A stretch of 35,409 nt of DNA from Comamonadaceae bacterium. GTDB taxonomy: Bacteria; Pseudomonadota; Gammaproteobacteria; Burkholderiales; Burkholderiaceae_C. How positions within the stretch are numbered: position 1 is the first letter of the stretch; every line of letters begins with the position of its first letter. The position numbers and the translations under genes were made by a program. The stretch covers positions 1 to 35,409 of the forward strand of contig CANBYM010000026.1 of the NCBI GenBank assembly GCA_947373605.1. Reading direction: 5' to 3'. Positions 10,347 through 18,306 of this stretch are shown in pieces. The notes under the pieces are model-generated. The model saw only the letters and a program-made list of their open reading frames with translations. It had not been told where the DNA came from and searched no databases.

Positions 10347-11255
10347 ATGACTTACCCCACTTCCGTCAAACTGGTTGATGTCGGGCCGCGCGACGGTCTG
10401 CAAAATGAAAAGCAACCGGTTCCCGCCGCTGTCAAAGTGGAATTGGTGCACCGTCTGCAGGCCGCCGGTCTGAAAAATATCGAGGTAACCAGTTTTGTAT
10501 CGCCCAAGTGGGTGCCCCAAATGGCGGACAACGCGGAAGTGATGGCGGGTATCAGCCGCCATGGCGATGTGTGCTATTCAGTGCTCACGCCCAACATGCA
10601 AGGCTTTGAAGCGGCACTCAAGACACGACCCGGTGAGATTGTGGTTTTTGGTGCGGCCAGCGAGGCGTTTAGCCAGAAAAACATCAACTGCTCGATTGAA
10701 GAAAGCATTGAGCGTTTCCGCCCCGTCGCCGGTGCAGCACTGGCGCAGGGCATTTCGGTGCGCGGTGCGATTTCCTGCGCTGTGGGTTGTCCCTACGAAG
10801 GCGATGTGGCACCCGATCGGGTAGCAATGGTAGCGCGGCTGATGAAGGACATCGGCGTGCAACACGTGGGAGTCGCCGACACCATTGGTGTAGGTACGCC
10901 GGTGAAGGTCCAACGTGCGCTGGAGGCGGCACTCAAGCATTACGAAATTAGTGGTGTGTCGGGACATTTCCACGACACCTACGGACAGGCGCTGGCCAAC
11001 ACACTTGCAAGCCTTGAACTGGGCATTTGGCAGTTCGACACCTCGGTGGCGGGTCTTGGCGGTTGTCCCTATGCCAAGGGCGCTACCGGCAACGTAGCGA
11101 GTGAAGACGTGGTCTACATGCTGCACGGCATGGGTATCGAAACAGGCATTGACCTGGACCTGCTGATTGACGCCGGCAAATTCATCAGCGATGCATTGGG
11201 CCGCAAGCCCCATTCGCGGGCGGCCAATGCGCTGATCACCAAACGTGCCGCCTGA
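10347..11255 (+). CDS. mvaB: Hydroxymethylglutaryl-CoA lyase
   Basis: A 302-residue TIM-barrel lyase that splits HMG-CoA into acetoacetate and acetyl-CoA, the last step of leucine degradation (LiuE/MvaB). It begins with KLVDVGPRDGLQNEK, where Arg15 and Asp16 are in the usual catalytic position. It carries GHFHDTYGQALAN with metal-binding histidines, and the family signature SVAGLGGCPYAKGATGN with Cys240. The ATG at 10347 gives the normal length; a GTG at 10317 would add ten unlikely residues. It completes the pathway whose carboxylase lies upstream, separated by the chemoreceptor. The next gene starts 1 nt after its stop. Confidence 0.93.
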   Translation: MTYPTSVKLVDVGPRDGLQNEKQPVPAAVKVELVHRLQAAGLKNIEVTSFVSPKWVPQMADNAEVMAGISRHGDVCYSVLTPNMQGFEAALKTRPGEIVVFGAASEAFSQKNINCSIEESIERFRPVAGAALAQGISVRGAISCAVGCPYEGDVAPDRVAMVARLMKDIGVQHVGVADTIGVGTPVKVQRALEAALKHYEISGVSGHFHDTYGQALANTLASLELGIWQFDTSVAGLGGCPYAKGATGNVASEDVVYMLHGMGIETGIDLDLLIDAGKFISDALGRKPHSRAANALITKRAA

Positions 11256-11256
11256 T

Positions 11257-11985
11257 ATGGATTTGACAACCCTGCCCGAAGGCGTTCAGCGCGTGCGTGC
11301 GGTGCTGCAGTCGCGCGGACATGTGTCGAAGCCGGTGATGCTGGAAACCGCTGCCCGTACTGCGCGGCAGGCGGCAGACGCGCTGGGTGTGCAGCTGGGG
11401 CAGATTGCCAAGAGCATTGTTTTTAAGCGGGTTGCTGATAACGCCGCCGTGCTGGTGGTGACCTCGGGTGACCGCCGTGTGGATCAGGCCAAGGTAGAAG
11501 CGCAGACCGGGCCGCTGGCGCGTGCAGACGCAGCGTTTGTAAAAGAAAAAACCGGCTTCTCTATTGGCGGCGTGTCCCCCGTGGGGCATGCAACGCCGTG
11601 TGTCACGCTGGTGGACGAAGACTTGTTTCGTTTTGAAACAGTGTGGGCTGCAGCCGGTCACCCGCATGCGGTGTTTGCCCTGTCGCCGCAGGATTTGAGC
11701 AACATGATGAACACAATCGAATCCGATGTGGTGCAAGCGCCCCTGTCCGGGATGCCGGCGGCGGCGCGCAAGCTGTTGTCAGACCGTAGTGCTGCGGTGC
11801 ACAGCGCCGGGTCGAGCTTTATATCGCCCTGCGTTTCGGTGTGCCGTATGGATGAGGCTGCCGGACTGTGCCTGGGCTGTCTGCGCAGCATCGAAGAAAT
11901 CATCGCGTGGCCCAAGGTGGACGACGCAGGCCGTATGGCTATTTGGCGCGGTATTGAGGAGCGCTTACAAGGTGTTTCCACATGA
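11257..11985 (+). CDS. Fusion of a YbaK-type aminoacyl-tRNA deacylase domain with DUF1289
   Basis: A 242-residue protein made of two normally separate families. Residues 1 to about 160 match YbaK/EbsC-type editing domains (ADALGVQLGQIAKSIVFK, then GVSPVGHATPCVTLVDEDLF). This fold deacylates mischarged aminoacyl-tRNA. Residues about 185-238 are a DUF1289 module with four cysteines (PCVSVCRMDEAAGLCLGCLR), then EEIIAWPKVDDAGRMAIW, probably metal-binding and of unknown role. A short linker joins them with no frameshift. The ATG at 11257 follows the lyase stop by 1 nt, and the 3' end overlaps the next gene by 4 nt. Substrate amino acid not predictable. Confidence 0.85.
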   Translation: MDLTTLPEGVQRVRAVLQSRGHVSKPVMLETAARTARQAADALGVQLGQIAKSIVFKRVADNAAVLVVTSGDRRVDQAKVEAQTGPLARADAAFVKEKTGFSIGGVSPVGHATPCVTLVDEDLFRFETVWAAAGHPHAVFALSPQDLSNMMNTIESDVVQAPLSGMPAAARKLLSDRSAAVHSAGSSFISPCVSVCRMDEAAGLCLGCLRSIEEIIAWPKVDDAGRMAIWRGIEERLQGVST

Positions 11986-12626
11986 AGAAAATCACGTTTT
12001 ACCTGGACTTTATTTCGCCCTATGCCTATCTGGCGTTTGAGGAGTTGCCGCTGGCTTTACAGGGCCTGAGTTACTCCGTCACCTACAAGCCGCTGATGTT
12101 TGCCGCATTGCTCAAGCACTACGGCACGCTGGGCCCGGCCGAGATACCCGGCAAGCGGGAGTGGACGTACCGGCAGGTGCAGTGGCTGGGCCACAGCAAA
12201 GGCATTGCACTGGATATGCCCGCTACCCATCCTTTCAATCCGCTGGGCCTGTTACGCCTTGCCGTAGCCGCCGATTCACAAGGCACGCCCAACCGCTATG
12301 TGTGCGAAACGATTTTTCGCCATGTCTGGCAGGGCGGTGCAGATGCCGCAGATGCGGCGCGTCTGGCCCGACTGACCGCCGAGCTGGCGCCGGCGCGCGA
12401 TGCGAATGACGACGGCGTCAAAGCCACCTTAAAGTCCCATGCCGATGACGCCATTGCAGCGGGCGTGTTTGGCGTGCCTTCTTTTGAGGTGGATGGCAAA
12501 GTATTCTGGGGGCTCGATGCACTGCCTATGCTGCGTAGCTTCCTGGAGTGCGATGCCTGGTTTGGTGACGACCATTGGAACAGCGCCGATGCGTTGCCAT
12601 CGGGCGTGCCACCACGCAAAGGCTGA
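11982..12626 (+). CDS. DsbA-fold 2-hydroxychromene-2-carboxylate isomerase-like protein
   Basis: A 214-residue thioredoxin/kappa-GST-fold protein. The N terminus reads FYLDFISPYAYLAFEELP, in which the Ser of ISPYAYL occupies the active-site position used by NahD-type isomerases instead of a CxxC. The C terminus has AIAAGVFGVPSFEVDGKVFW, containing the cis-proline GVPSF glutathione-site motif. Members isomerise 2-hydroxychromene-2-carboxylate in naphthalene degradation or act as general glutathione-dependent isomerases. No aromatic-degradation genes are nearby, so the real substrate is open. ATGA overlap with the preceding gene indicates translational coupling. Confidence 0.88.
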   Translation: MKKITFYLDFISPYAYLAFEELPLALQGLSYSVTYKPLMFAALLKHYGTLGPAEIPGKREWTYRQVQWLGHSKGIALDMPATHPFNPLGLLRLAVAADSQGTPNRYVCETIFRHVWQGGADAADAARLARLTAELAPARDANDDGVKATLKSHADDAIAAGVFGVPSFEVDGKVFWGLDALPMLRSFLECDAWFGDDHWNSADALPSGVPPRKG

Positions 12627-12630
12627 GCCT

Positions 12631-14460
12631 ATGCCAGGTGCATTCAACTTTTCAGCATCGCCGTTTGACTGTCTCACGCCCGGCGAACAGCGCCTGGTTC
12701 GCGACAGTGTGGACGTAGCTTATTTCCCGCAGGGCGCCACGATTCTGGACATCGGTGTTGCGCCTACCCATCTGCTGGTCATTATCAAAGGCTATGTCAC
12801 GCAAATGGATGGTACGCAGGCCGTTACCACCTACGGTCCCGACGATTGCTTCGACGGGCGGGCGCTGGTGGCGGGTAAGGCCAGCAGCCGCTTTGTGGCA
12901 GCAGAAGAAGTGGTTGCCTACCAGCTCGCGCGTCAGGCGGTGAGCGACCTGATTGCATCCAATGCAACCTTTGGTGCCTTGCTATTTTCCGACCTGAGCA
13001 AAAAGCTCAGCGCTTTGTCGGCGCGGCGAAATCAGCATGAGTTGCAGTCGCTCACCATGTCACGGGTGGACGAGGCGTTTTTGCGCCCTGCACTTTTTGT
13101 GGATGCAGACGCTGACATCTTGTCGGTAGTGAAGGTGTTTCAGGCGCAGCGTGCGTCCAATGTGCTGGTGCGCGATGCACGCGATGGTGAATCGCGGCTG
13201 GGCATTTTTACCGCAACGGCCTTGCAGCGCGCCATTCTGGACGGCAGACCGCTGGACCAATTGCCGGTGGGCGACCTCGCCAATTTTTCACTGATCGAAG
13301 TGCGCCACTCCGACCAGTTGGGCGACGCGATGGCAGTGATGCTGCGCCACCGCGTGCACCGTGTGGTGGTTGTGGATGACAGCCAGAACATTGTTGGCAT
13401 TCTGGAAGCGCTGGACCTGTTTAGCTTTTTGTCCAACCAGTCACACCAGATTGCAGTCAAGATTGAAGAAGCGGCGGACCTGGCCGGTTTGGAGGCTGCC
13501 GCCGCGCAAATCACCCGCATGATCATGCTCCTATACCGCAGCGGCTCGCGCATCAACCTGATTGCCACGCTGGTGCAGCAGCTCAATGCACGTTTGTTCG
13601 AGCGCGCCTGGCAGCTGATTGCGCCGCCCGAACTGGTTGCCAACAGTTGCCTGTTTGTGATGGGTAGCGAAGGCCGCGGCGAGCAGTTGCTCAAAACCGA
13701 TCAGGACAACGGGCTGGTGCTGCGCGACGGCTATGTGCCACCTCAGGATCTGGCCGCCTTGTGCGAGCGATTCTCGCAATCGCTGGCTACTTTCGGCTAC
13801 CCGCCATGCCCAGGCAACATCATGGTGAGTAACCCCGAGTGGCGCGACACGGAAGGCAACTTCGGTCGCATGACCCGCCAGTGGCTGATCATGCCCGATG
13901 GCGACAGCCTGATGAAGCTGGCAATTTTTATGGACGCCCATGCCGTGTGCGGCGATGTGCGTTTGCTCGATGCGGTGCAGCTGGGCTTGCGCCAGCTGGC
14001 AGTGAATAACGACGCGATGCTGGGCAGGTTTGCTGCTGCGATTGACGCATTCGGCAGCACCACCGGTTGGTGGAACCGGCTGCTGGGGCTGGGCGACGAT
14101 GACCAGCGTTTGCACATCAAAAAAGAAGGCATTTTTCCGCTGGTGCATGGTGTGCGCAGTCTGGCACTGGCCCATCGCATTACCGAGACCAGCACTGCGG
14201 CACGGATCGCTGCGCTGGTCAGCCAGGAGGTGCTCAAGTCCGAGGTGGGCGCGGATCTGACGGACAGCCTGCACTTTTTCATGGCACTCAAACTCAAAGC
14301 CGGATTGATGGAACTGGAGACCGGCAAGCAGGTCACCGGCGCCATTGAAGTGGCGCGCCTGAGCAGTCTGGATCGTGACTTGCTCAAAGACACCTTGAGT
14401 GTGGTCAAGCGCTTTAAGACCCTGCTGCACCAGCGCTTTCATCTGGATGCAATAGGGTGA
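12631..14460 (+). CDS. cNMP-binding / CBS-pair / DUF294 nucleotidyltransferase-like signalling protein
   Basis: A 609-residue cytoplasmic protein. Residues ~10-130 look like a cyclic-nucleotide-binding (CRP-type) domain. Residues ~150-270 are a CBS pair (HRVHRVVVVDDSQNIVGIL). Residues ~300-450 form a GlnD-like nucleotidyltransferase domain with GSEGRGEQ at 345-352 and TDQDN at 356-360, and a DUF294 C-terminal helical domain follows. The design suggests a sensor of adenylate ligands that modifies a partner, but no target is known. The start at 12631 is 4 nt after the previous stop; earlier in-frame codons lie inside that gene. From memory, DUF294 proteins recur with a DnaQ-type exonuclease and the ActP/YjcH pair, and all four are here. 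Confidence 0.9.
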   Translation: MPGAFNFSASPFDCLTPGEQRLVRDSVDVAYFPQGATILDIGVAPTHLLVIIKGYVTQMDGTQAVTTYGPDDCFDGRALVAGKASSRFVAAEEVVAYQLARQAVSDLIASNATFGALLFSDLSKKLSALSARRNQHELQSLTMSRVDEAFLRPALFVDADADILSVVKVFQAQRASNVLVRDARDGESRLGIFTATALQRAILDGRPLDQLPVGDLANFSLIEVRHSDQLGDAMAVMLRHRVHRVVVVDDSQNIVGILEALDLFSFLSNQSHQIAVKIEEAADLAGLEAAAAQITRMIMLLYRSGSRINLIATLVQQLNARLFERAWQLIAPPELVANSCLFVMGSEGRGEQLLKTDQDNGLVLRDGYVPPQDLAALCERFSQSLATFGYPPCPGNIMVSNPEWRDTEGNFGRMTRQWLIMPDGDSLMKLAIFMDAHAVCGDVRLLDAVQLGLRQLAVNNDAMLGRFAAAIDAFGSTTGWWNRLLGLGDDDQRLHIKKEGIFPLVHGVRSLALAHRITETSTAARIAALVSQEVLKSEVGADLTDSLHFFMALKLKAGLMELETGKQVTGAIEVARLSSLDRDLLKDTLSVVKRFKTLLHQRFHLDAIG

Positions 14461-15116
14461 GCGGCGTGCTAAGTCCTCCTAACTGGTGGGCTGCGCTAAA
14501 GCGCGAATGGCTGCTTTACCACCTGGGCGACCCGGCCTTTCGATTCATGTTTGAACCGCCGCCGGACAACGAATGGGTCTCTCTGGACTGCGAAACCACC
14601 GGCCTGAATGTGCGCAGTGACGAAATTATTTCCATCGGCGCCGTACGCATTGTGGGTAACCGGGTGATGACCAGTGAGCGACTGGAATTGCTGGTGCGCC
14701 CGGAGCGCGGCGTGTCGGCTGAGAGCGTGAAAATTCACCGTCTGCGTGAGCGCGACGTGGCGCAGGGGTTGGCCCCGGAAGAAGCCATGAAGCAACTCAT
14801 GCACTTCATCGGCAGCCGCCCGTTGGTGGGCTACTACCTGGAGTTTGACGTGGCGATGCTGCACAAGGTGGTGTGGCCGATGCTGGGGCAGGGGCTGCCG
14901 CAGGAAAAAATCGAAGTCTCAGGTATGTACTACGACTACAAGTTCAACCAGCTATCGGCCTACCAGCGGCAGGAACAGACGCAAATCGATTTGCGGTTTT
15001 CCACCATGATGCAGGATCTTGACCTGCCCCTGCGTGAAGCTCACGATGCAGTCAACGATGCGGTGATGGCCGCATTGGCCTTTGTTAAGCTGCGCCATTT
15101 AAAGGAAAGCGCGTGA
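14457..15116 (+). CDS. DnaQ-like 3'-5' exonuclease
   Basis: A 219-residue DEDD-family exonuclease. Exo I is WVSLDCETTGL with Asp44 and Glu46. Exo II includes GYYLEFDVAML. Exo III is REAHDAVNDAVMAAL, giving His and Asp in the DEDDh pattern. It resembles the epsilon subunit's nuclease domain without the polymerase-binding tail, and has an N-terminal ~38-residue tryptophan-rich extension. GTG at 14457 overlaps the preceding TGA (GTGA). The pairing with the DUF294 protein is recurrent and suggests a joint function rather than general repair. The substrate, DNA or RNA, is not predictable. Confidence 0.88.
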   Translation: MSGVLSPPNWWAALKREWLLYHLGDPAFRFMFEPPPDNEWVSLDCETTGLNVRSDEIISIGAVRIVGNRVMTSERLELLVRPERGVSAESVKIHRLRERDVAQGLAPEEAMKQLMHFIGSRPLVGYYLEFDVAMLHKVVWPMLGQGLPQEKIEVSGMYYDYKFNQLSAYQRQEQTQIDLRFSTMMQDLDLPLREAHDAVNDAVMAALAFVKLRHLKESA

Positions 15117-15742
15117 ATCTTCATACATGGTGGTTGTTTGTGGGCATGACCTTTGTGGTGTCAGCCACACCCGGGCCCAATATGCTCTTGGTCATGAGCA
15201 ACAGTGCGCGCTTTGGTGTGCGCGCTGCCATTGTCTGCATGGCCGGTTGCATGACGTCTATCCTGACCATGATGGGAATTTCGGCGGCGGGATTGGGCGC
15301 TTTGCTGCATGCTTTCCCGGCTGTGTTTGATACCTTGCGCCTGGCAGGGGCCGCCTATCTGGCGTATCTGGGCATCGCCTGCTGGCGCGCTCCGGTGCAG
15401 GATGCTGCACCGGATTCGGAAAGCGCAGCGCCTGCCGCCTTCAACGCCTGGGCTTTGTACAGGCGTGGCGCCATGGTGGCGGCCAGCAACCCCAAAGCCA
15501 TGTTGTTCGCAGCGGCGTTTTTTCCGCAGTTCATTAATCCTGCCAGCCCGCAGTTGCTGCAGTTCGGCATCCTGCTGACGACCTTCACGGTAATTGAAGT
15601 GTCTTGGTACTTCGTGTACGCAGTCAGCGGTGTCAAGCTCTCTAACTATCTGCGCCGTGTCCATGTGATGCGCTTGTTTAACCGAGTTACCGGTGGCGTG
15701 TTTGTGGGTTTTGCTGCGGTGATGGCGCTGGTGCGGGAATAG
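15113..15742 (+). CDS. LysE/RhtB-family amino acid exporter
   Basis: A 209-residue inner-membrane protein with six predicted membrane segments. The family start is FVVSATPGPNMLLVMSNSAR, and LRLAGAAYLAYLGIACWR follows near residue 80. These proteins export amino acids such as homoserine, threonine, lysine or leucine. GTG at 15113 overlaps the exonuclease stop by 4 nt, making this the last gene of the six-gene run. A strong terminator begins about 10 nt after its stop. A role in exporting excess amino acid next to leucine catabolism is possible but not shown. Confidence 0.88.
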   Translation: MNLHTWWLFVGMTFVVSATPGPNMLLVMSNSARFGVRAAIVCMAGCMTSILTMMGISAAGLGALLHAFPAVFDTLRLAGAAYLAYLGIACWRAPVQDAAPDSESAAPAAFNAWALYRRGAMVAASNPKAMLFAAAFFPQFINPASPQLLQFGILLTTFTVIEVSWYFVYAVSGVKLSNYLRRVHVMRLFNRVTGGVFVGFAAVMALVRE

Positions 15743-15751
15743 TTTCAAAAG

Positions 15752-15793
15752 CAAAAAAAACCGGGCTGCACTTTCGTGCGCCCGGTTTTTTTG
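15752..15793. terminator. Bidirectional rho-independent terminator
   Basis: A G+C-rich hairpin, CCGGGC-TGCAC paired with GTGC-GCCCGG around a TTTC loop with one bulged base. It is flanked by an A8 run on the left and T7 on the right, so it can terminate both convergent transcripts: the LysE-type gene on plus and actP on minus. Confidence 0.9.
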
Positions 15794-15822
15794 AGAGCCA
15801 GAGGGCTCAATAACGCAAGGAC

Positions 15823-17637
15823 TTAGTGGCCTGATGCGCCTGATGCGCCGAAGCCGGTTTCCGAACGTACTTGCTGTGCAGGGAAGGCTGCGCGCTCTGC
15901 CGCTGCCGCAGGGCTGCGGTCCAAAATCGAGAACAACCAGATACCCACAAAGCCAATGGTCATAGAGAACAAGGCTGGCGACGAGTAGGGGAACAGCGCC
16001 GAGCCCTTAGGGTTACCCAAGGTAGCTTCCCACACTGAAGGCGACACCACGGTCAAGCCCACGGAAGAGATCAGACCCAGGAAGCCGCCGATCACTGCGC
16101 CCTTGGTGGTGCAATCTTTCCAGAGCACGGACATGAACAGCACAGGGAAATTGGCCGATGCTGCAATCGCAAATGCCAGAGACACCATGAACGCAATGTT
16201 CTGTTTCTCAAACGCAATGCCGAGTGCCACAGCGATGATGCCCAGGATCACGGTAGTGATACGGGATACCTTCAGCTCGGCAGCGCTGTCGGCCTTGCCC
16301 TTTTTGATGAGCGTAGCGTAGATGTCATGGGACACCGCCGATGCGCCGGACAGCGTCAAGCCGGCAACCACCGCCAGAATGGTCGCAAATGCTACTGCGG
16401 AGATAAAGCCGAAGAACACATTGCCGCCAACCGCTTTGGCTACCAGCACCGCAGCCATATTGGCCGAACCGCCGCCGCCTTTGATCACGCCGGTTACGAC
16501 GTTTGCAAACTCAGGGTTGGTCAATACCAGGGTGATCGCGCCAAAACCGATGATGAAGATCAGCACATAGAAGTAGCCGATCCAGGTGGTTGCCCACAGC
16601 ACCGATTTACGGGCTTGCTTGGCATCAGGAACCGTGAAGAAGCGCATCAGAATGTGTGGCAGACCGGCAGTACCGAACATGAGTGCCATACCGAATGAAA
16701 TGGCAGAGATCGGGTCTTTCACAAAGCCACCGGGGGCCATTACAGACAGGCCGATTTTGGCAGGGTCCATGGCAGCCGCTTTTGCTGCAGCTTCAGCGGC
16801 GGCCTTGATGGCTTCGGGCGTGGTAGCCGCTGCAGTTGCAGCTGCGGCAGCTGCGATAGCGGCATCTTTGGCGTTACCGGCCAACAGTGTTTTCACTGCA
16901 ACGCCTTTGGCAAACAGCGCTTCTGGGCTGAAGCCGAATTGCGCCAGCACCATGAACGCCATAAAGGTCACACCGGCCAGCAACATGCAGGCCTTGATGA
17001 TCTGCACCCAGGTGGTCGCAGTCATGCCGCCAAAGAGCACGTAAACCATCATCAGCGCGCCCACAATGACCACTGCCATCCAGTAGTCCAGACCGAATAG
17101 CAATTTGATCAGGGCACCGGCACCCACCATTTGGGCAATCAGGTAGAACGCCACCACCACCAGCGTGCCGGATGCGGCAAACGCGCGGATGGGCGCTTGC
17201 TGAAAGCGATAGCCTGCAACGTCGGCAAAGGTGAACTTGCCCAGATTACGCAAACGCTCTGCCATCAGGAAGGTCAGCACGGGCCAGCCCACCAGAAAAC
17301 CGATGGAGTAAATCAGGCCGTCATAACCGCTGGCCATCACGGCTGCGGATATACCCAGGAAGGATGCGGCAGACATATAGTCGCCGGCGATGGCCAGACC
17401 ATTTTGGAAACCCGTAATGCCGCCGCCACCGGTATAAAAGTCAGCGGCCGATTTGGTTTTTGCAGCAGCCCATTTGGTAATGAACAGCGTGCCCACCACA
17501 AACACGGCAAACATGGTGATAGCCACCCAGTTGGTAGGCTGTTTGTCGACTTGACCGAGGTCGCCGCCGGCTGCAAGGACTGCGCCGCTAGCCACGAGGG
17601 CCAGCAATGCGACCAGAGTTGATTTGCTCTTGCTCAT
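15823..17637 (-). CDS. actP: Cation/acetate symporter ActP with an Ala-rich loop insert
   Basis: A 604-residue sodium:solute symporter family permease; E. coli ActP is 549. It has a signal-like N terminus and about 13 membrane segments. ActP-type motifs include [52 protein letters not shown] and [15 protein letters not shown]. It imports acetate and other short carboxylates with a cation. Residues ~248-295 are an alanine/lysine-rich segment ([19 protein letters not shown], then [14 protein letters not shown]) that E. coli ActP lacks as far as I recall. It lies in a loop probably facing the periplasm. The start overlaps the yjcH stop (ATGA), so both are one operon ending at the shared terminator. 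Confidence 0.93.
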   Translation of the reverse strand: MSKSKSTLVALLALVASGAVLAAGGDLGQVDKQPTNWVAITMFAVFVVGTLFITKWAAAKTKSAADFYTGGGGITGFQNGLAIAGDYMSAASFLGISAAVMASGYDGLIYSIGFLVGWPVLTFLMAERLRNLGKFTFADVAGYRFQQAPIRAFAASGTLVVVAFYLIAQMVGAGALIKLLFGLDYWMAVVIVGALMMVYVLFGGMTATTWVQIIKACMLLAGVTFMAFMVLAQFGFSPEALFAKGVAVKTLLAGNAKDAAIAAAAAATAAATTPEAIKAAAEAAAKAAAMDPAKIGLSVMAPGGFVKDPISAISFGMALMFGTAGLPHILMRFFTVPDAKQARKSVLWATTWIGYFYVLIFIIGFGAITLVLTNPEFANVVTGVIKGGGGSANMAAVLVAKAVGGNVFFGFISAVAFATILAVVAGLTLSGASAVSHDIYATLIKKGKADSAAELKVSRITTVILGIIAVALGIAFEKQNIAFMVSLAFAIAASANFPVLFMSVLWKDCTTKGAVIGGFLGLISSVGLTVVSPSVWEATLGNPKGSALFPYSSPALFSMTIGFVGIWLFSILDRSPAAAAERAAFPAQQVRSETGFGASGASGH

Positions 17638-17942
17638 TTCGATGCGTCTTTCAAAATTTCAGCGGTCAGGGTGTCGAACTCGCTGTTGGCGCGGTTCACG
17701 TAGAAGGCGGTAATCAGAATCGTAAAAACAATTACGCCCATACCAATCGGGATACCCAGCGTGGTAACGCCGGAGCCGATAGGCTGTGCGAGAAAGGGTT
17801 TGTTAAACGCAATCAGCGCGACGTAGCCGTAATAAACGACCAGCATCAGGATGGTTAGCACGACACCGAATTTGGTGCGCTTGCTGCGAAGTTCCTGGTA
17901 CTTCGGGTTAGCTTGAATTTTGTCGACCACTGGATCACTCAT
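17634..17942 (-). CDS. yjcH: DUF485 membrane protein YjcH
   Basis: A 102-residue inner-membrane protein with two membrane segments ([20 protein letters not shown] and [18 protein letters not shown]) after an N-terminal [15 protein letters not shown]. That is the DUF485 pattern found in the partner of ActP. Its role is not established; it may assist the symporter. I chose ATG 17942 because AAGGAGAC precedes it closely; an upstream in-frame start would add 17 unusual residues. It is the first gene of the yjcH-actP operon and is translationally coupled to actP. Confidence 0.92.
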   Translation of the reverse strand: MSDPVVDKIQANPKYQELRSKRTKFGVVLTILMLVVYYGYVALIAFNKPFLAQPIGSGVTTLGIPIGMGVIVFTILITAFYVNRANSEFDTLTAEILKDASK

Positions 17943-18306
17943 GCGGGTCTCCTTAGTTGAGTTAATTAAATATGTCATGCGCTGCGAGAACACACGGCGC
18001 GATTCTTGGTGCAGGTACTGACCAAGTCCTTACGCTGTAACGAGAAATTGGTTGCTCTAATGAAAATATTTTTTCTTATGCGCTGATCGATGAAGCACCG
18101 TAAATGCACTTCAATTTGACTTGAATACCGCTCATTTCCCGCATCGAGAAAAATGGCCCAAGGGTTACTACTCAGACATTGGAAAATGGGTGCATCGTCT
18201 GTAAGTTTCTGCAAGAAACGCGTCAGAGTGCCGTCAGTCACGGCATCAATAGTCCGGCCCACACCAGCAAGGGTGTTGTTGGAAATCTAATTAAGGAGAC
18301 TAATAA
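17943..18306. promoter_or_regulatory. Divergent intergenic region yjcH-actP / MHS permease with three inverted repeats
   Basis: A 364-nt gap with no convincing gene. It must hold promoters for both directions. Perfect inverted repeats are: CTTGGT/ACCAAG (18005-18026, 10-nt spacer); GTTTCT/AGAAAC (18205-18219, 3-nt spacer); and TGCCGT/ACGGCA (18229-18245, 5-nt spacer). The latter two lie 60-100 nt before the permease start and could be operators. An AT-rich stretch is at 18064-18077. A TTGACT at 18116-18121 lacks a good -10. TTAAGGAGA at 18291-18299 is the permease ribosome-binding site. Confidence 0.5.

Noticed and set aside
17975..18262. A 95-codon minus-strand frame in the yjcH-permease gap
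   Set aside because: No ribosome-binding site, atypical composition and no family resemblance; it overlaps the likely control region.
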